Shown: positions 61,300 through 64,000 of the stretch, piece by piece
Layout: the number at the start of each line of letters is the position of its first letter
How positions within the stretch are numbered: the first letter of the stretch is position 1
NCBI GenBank assembly: GCA_025153445.1
Contig: JANZNS010000002.1
Location: 310,001-374,000, forward strand
Direction: 5' to 3'
From: Marinobacter sp. BGYM27
GTDB taxonomy: Bacteria > Pseudomonadota > Gammaproteobacteria > Pseudomonadales > Oleiphilaceae
DNA length: 64,000 nt
Position numbers and translations under genes: made by a program
Notes under the pieces: model-generated
Database searches by the model: none
The model's input: the letters and a program-made list of their open reading frames with translations, nothing else
What the model was told of the DNA's origin: nothing

Positions 61300-62421
61300 A
61301 TGAGACCTTCCAACGCCAAAGTCGATCGCGCATTACCCTCACTGGACACTCTGCTCGAACGTAGCAAGCTTCCCGGGTTTGATGGCTTTCGAATGATTGC
61401 TGTCATGTCCGTTGTGCTCTATCACGCTGGCGTTGGAACAATCTTCTCTGCCCGCCACGGGGTTGCTGGCTTCTTTGTGCTCAGCGGATTCCTGATCACC
61501 TGGCTGCTTCTTAAAGAGTTTGACAGATCAGGGCGGGTATCCCTTAAGGATTTTTATAAACGACGTACTTTGCGCATATTCCCGGCGTATTACGCTTTTT
61601 TGTTGGTGTCCATCAGCTGGGATCTGTATCGCGGAAACACCAGTGTCGAACCCATGATATTGCCGAGCGTTTTCTACTGGGTTAACTACCACAATGCGCT
61701 AGCTGGCCATTCTTCTACCTCATTGACCCACCTGTGGTCGCTTGCAGTTGAAGAGCAGTTTTACCTCATCTGGCCTTTGATTTTTGTTCTGGCTATGAAA
61801 TCAGGCCGTAAGGTCGCTATCGCATTTCTTTGCGTAGCCGTTATCGGGGTGATGTTTTGGAGAAGTTACGCATTTTCGGTTCTGGATTGGGGAACATCGT
61901 ACGTTTATAACGCGTTCGATACGCGATTCGATAACCTGGCGGTCGGCTGTTTGCTGGCCTTCGCACTGGCTAATCTACAGGTCCGTCGTATTCTGGAGGC
62001 CTTGTCATCGAAGGCCTGGATGCCGCTGGTAACGATCAGCTTACTCTTTCTATCACTTCGCGCGTTTGATGATAACTACCGATACGGCCCAGCGTTCAGC
62101 ATAGACGCAATATTGCTGGGGATACTGCTAATTCAGTTTCTGCGATTAAGTGAAGGCTGGGCGTGGGGATGGCTGAACCACCCGGTATCTGTTTACCTGG
62201 GCATGATTTCGTATCCAATATATCTGTGGCACGTATGGGGAATACAGGCAGGCCATAAGCTTGGGTTTTTGCCCGAATCACTGGAAATTGTTGCAGGAAT
62301 AGGAGCTTCGATATTGCTCGCGGCTATGTCATACCACTTGATTGAGAAGCCCTTTTTGCGTTTGAAAGGAAAAAGGCTGTTGTCGTCACACAAGCCTAGC
62401 GCAAAAGAGGGAGCGCTATGA
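61300..62421 (+). CDS. Acyltransferase 3 family (OafA-like)
   Basis: A 373-residue inner-membrane O-acyltransferase with about ten helices. The catalytic-type signature is FDGFRMIAVMSVVLYHAG near the N-terminus. GVAGFFVLSGFLITWLLLKEFDRSG, HLWSLAVEEQFYLIWPL and YPIYLWHVW follow. It would acetylate or succinylate the polymer. It overlaps the next gene by four bases. Confidence 0.92.
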   Translation: MRPSNAKVDRALPSLDTLLERSKLPGFDGFRMIAVMSVVLYHAGVGTIFSARHGVAGFFVLSGFLITWLLLKEFDRSGRVSLKDFYKRRTLRIFPAYYAFLLVSISWDLYRGNTSVEPMILPSVFYWVNYHNALAGHSSTSLTHLWSLAVEEQFYLIWPLIFVLAMKSGRKVAIAFLCVAVIGVMFWRSYAFSVLDWGTSYVYNAFDTRFDNLAVGCLLAFALANLQVRRILEALSSKAWMPLVTISLLFLSLRAFDDNYRYGPAFSIDAILLGILLIQFLRLSEGWAWGWLNHPVSVYLGMISYPIYLWHVWGIQAGHKLGFLPESLEIVAGIGASILLAAMSYHLIEKPFLRLKGKRLLSSHKPSAKEGAL

Positions 62422-63575
62422 CCCTGCAGGCACAGGACACCCCCATAGAAAAAGGCACGATAAAGGTCCTTCACCTTATTGATTCCGGCGGCCTTTACGG
62501 CGCGGAGAAGATGCTGCTCACCCTGGTAGCCGAGCAAATCAAGCAAGGGCTAGAGCCCATGATACTAAGCGCTGGCGAAAAAGGGATAGAGGATAAGGCT
62601 ATTGAAGTCGAGGCTCGACGGCTGGGATTGCCGGTTAAAGCTTGGAGGATGACTCCAGGATTGAACCTGTTGGAAGTTATATCAATAGTGAAATGGGCAA
62701 AACTAAGAGGGGTTACCGTTCTACATTCGCATGGATACAAATTCAACATCCTACTTTCATTTTTTCCGAAGAGTGTTATTAGATTACCGATGTTGACAAC
62801 GATCCATGGATACGTAAATGCTCGAAAATACTCGAAAATGTGGCTATATGAGGCATTAGACCGAATCGCACTTACAAGGCTCGATCATGTATTTTTAGTT
62901 AGTGGTCATATGCTAAATTCGCCGATGCTCAAAGCAATTGAGTCAAGATATATTTCAGTAGTACCAAACGGATTGCCGTCAACTGCTGAAATTACTACGT
63001 ATAATTTGGAAAAAGATATTAATGATTTTATTAAGCAGCATAAGGTAAATATATTAATTGTTGGGCGTTTATCTCTCGAAAAAAATATAACCTCAGCGAT
63101 TAAGGCCATGTCCCGTGCGAAGGTCCGAGAACGATCTATTGGCATTTGTGTTATAGGCGAAGGAAGTCTATTTGACGTGCTAAAGGAAGAGCGGGATCGT
63201 TTAAAACTATGTGACAGTGTTGAGTTTTTCGGCTATAGAAGTGGAGTTCAGGGAGCTATGGCTTTTTTCGATGCTCTGCTTATGCCGTCTCTTACTGAAG
63301 GATTACCGATTACGTTGCTAGAAGCTATGTCTGCAAAGCTTCCAATCGTTGCTGCTAGAGTAGGCGGAATACCGAGTGTGCTCAAGGATGGGGAGTTAGG
63401 TACTCTTTTTGATCCCCTCGACGTGGACCAAATTTCTAGAGCAATACTTGATATAGAAAATAGGAAAGAAGAATTGGAAGATAAAGCGGAGATGGCATAT
63501 CGCCATTTTATAAAAAATTACACCTCAGAAACTATGGCTGAAAGTTATAGTTCAGTATACAACAAATACTTTTAA
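62418..63575 (+). CDS. Glycosyltransferase family 4
   Basis: A 385-residue GT-B enzyme. The N-terminal domain has LIDSGGLYGAEKMLLTL, the C-terminal one VGRLSLEKNITSAIKAM and EGLPITLLEAMSAKLPIVAARVGGIPSVL, the E-x7-E region for nucleotide-sugar binding. Base composition turns AT-rich within the gene from about 62700. The role is adding a sugar during EPS assembly. Confidence 0.9.
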   Translation: MTLQAQDTPIEKGTIKVLHLIDSGGLYGAEKMLLTLVAEQIKQGLEPMILSAGEKGIEDKAIEVEARRLGLPVKAWRMTPGLNLLEVISIVKWAKLRGVTVLHSHGYKFNILLSFFPKSVIRLPMLTTIHGYVNARKYSKMWLYEALDRIALTRLDHVFLVSGHMLNSPMLKAIESRYISVVPNGLPSTAEITTYNLEKDINDFIKQHKVNILIVGRLSLEKNITSAIKAMSRAKVRERSIGICVIGEGSLFDVLKEERDRLKLCDSVEFFGYRSGVQGAMAFFDALLMPSLTEGLPITLLEAMSAKLPIVAARVGGIPSVLKDGELGTLFDPLDVDQISRAILDIENRKEELEDKAEMAYRHFIKNYTSETMAESYSSVYNKYF

Positions 63576-63606
63576 AACCGACGACAAAAATTTGTTTGAG
63601 GGAATA

Positions 63607-64000
63607 ATGAACGGTTTGGCAGAAAAACTTTATTTAAAATCTCCGGTGTTTATCCAAAATATTCTAGTCACTTTGTATGGAATTAAGCTATATAAAGAGC
63701 GTTATGGTAAGACTGAAAAAAAACATCTTAATATGCTTTTAGAAACAGAAAAGATGTCTGCCGAAATGATGCTTGAGTGGCAAGAACACAGATTTCTAAA
63801 AATCGCAAAAGATGCGATAGAGAATGTTCCTTTTTATCGAGATTGGGCTAAAGAAAACGGGATAAAATCGGCGGACATTTTAAGTATTGAAGATGTAAAA
63901 TTATTCCCTATTTTGAATAAAGAAAAGGTGAGAGCTAACCCTGAAAACTTTGTTTCTGAGAGCCATTCTAAAAAAACTTTATTTAAGCTTTACACAAGCG
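63607..64000 (+). CDS. CapK/phenylacetate-CoA-ligase-like protein, partial
   Basis: Only the first 131 residues are in the window. NVPFYRDWAKENGIKSAD, then LSIEDVKLFPILNKEKVRAN, matches the N-terminus of CapK/PaaK-like adenylate-forming proteins found in capsule and EPS loci. GAGGGAAT precedes ATG 63607. The region is AT-rich. Substrate unknown; the gene continues past the window. Confidence 0.7.
   Translation, partial: MNGLAEKLYLKSPVFIQNILVTLYGIKLYKERYGKTEKKHLNMLLETEKMSAEMMLEWQEHRFLKIAKDAIENVPFYRDWAKENGIKSADILSIEDVKLFPILNKEKVRANPENFVSESHSKKTLFKLYTS

Noticed and set aside
1-64000. CRISPR array or insertion sequence
   Set aside because: No regularly spaced repeat array and no transposase or IS-like inverted repeats were seen on reading the window.

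Overview
The window is chromosomal DNA from a gammaproteobacterium, probably a marine Marinobacter-like organism. This rests on the mix of genes seen: opgG/opgH/opgD, a GntR-prpB-prpC-acnD-prpF-prpD operon in the order known from Pseudomonas and relatives, and an exopolysaccharide locus of the PEP-CTERM/XrtA type. The genus is inferred from gene content only. About half of the window (1 to roughly 32450) is the right-hand part of a lambda-like siphoviral prophage. The rest is host chromosome.

Prophage, left to right. A lambda-style immunity region fills 65-3355: a leftward early promoter with two operators (OL, 65-108), an exported HNH nuclease, two minus-strand genes co-transcribed with a LexA-like CI repressor, the OR/PR operator-promoter (3044-3084) and a Cro-like gene. 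The integrase and leftward early genes should lie beyond base 1. Rightward early genes follow (3480-9139): antirepressor, O-like initiator with internal iteron-like repeats, DnaC-like loader, small ORFs, YbcO-like nuclease, RusA resolvase and a Q-like regulator. A late promoter and two terminators stand at 9136-9290. Then come lysis genes (9307-10393), a minus-strand PEP-CTERM cargo gene, a block of FN3/Ig-like putative fibre genes (11072-14751), the HK97-type packaging and head genes (14742-20353), connectors (20399-22083) and a lambda-type tail module (22162-31314). The tail module has a G/GT programmed -1 frameshift and a lipoprotein cargo gene. The right end holds integrase-arm-like repeats, a tRNA T-arm fragment and the 3' part of a tRNA-Val(GAC) gene (32401-32452), which fits attR.

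Host region, 32525-52881: EamA transporter, atypical enoyl-CoA hydratase homologue, XRE regulator, galU, an orphan TpsB outer-membrane transporter, the osmoregulated periplasmic glucan genes opgG, a small ORF, opgH and opgD, and the 2-methylcitrate (propionate) operon behind a GntR regulator with three phased TTGTNNACAA sites. GalU makes the UDP-glucose that OpgH polymerises.

Host region, 53206-64000: an exopolysaccharide locus with priming glycosyltransferase, export lipoprotein, chain-length protein, a BY-kinase-like protein with a degenerate Walker A, an outer-membrane barrel protein, a DUF3473 deacetylase, GT2, acyltransferase and GT4 genes, and the start of a CapK/PaaK-like gene. Composition becomes clearly AT-rich from about 62.7 kb, suggesting a recently acquired segment. 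No exosortase gene is seen in the window, although the prophage carries an exosortase-substrate (PEP-CTERM) protein and the locus is of the exosortase-associated type.
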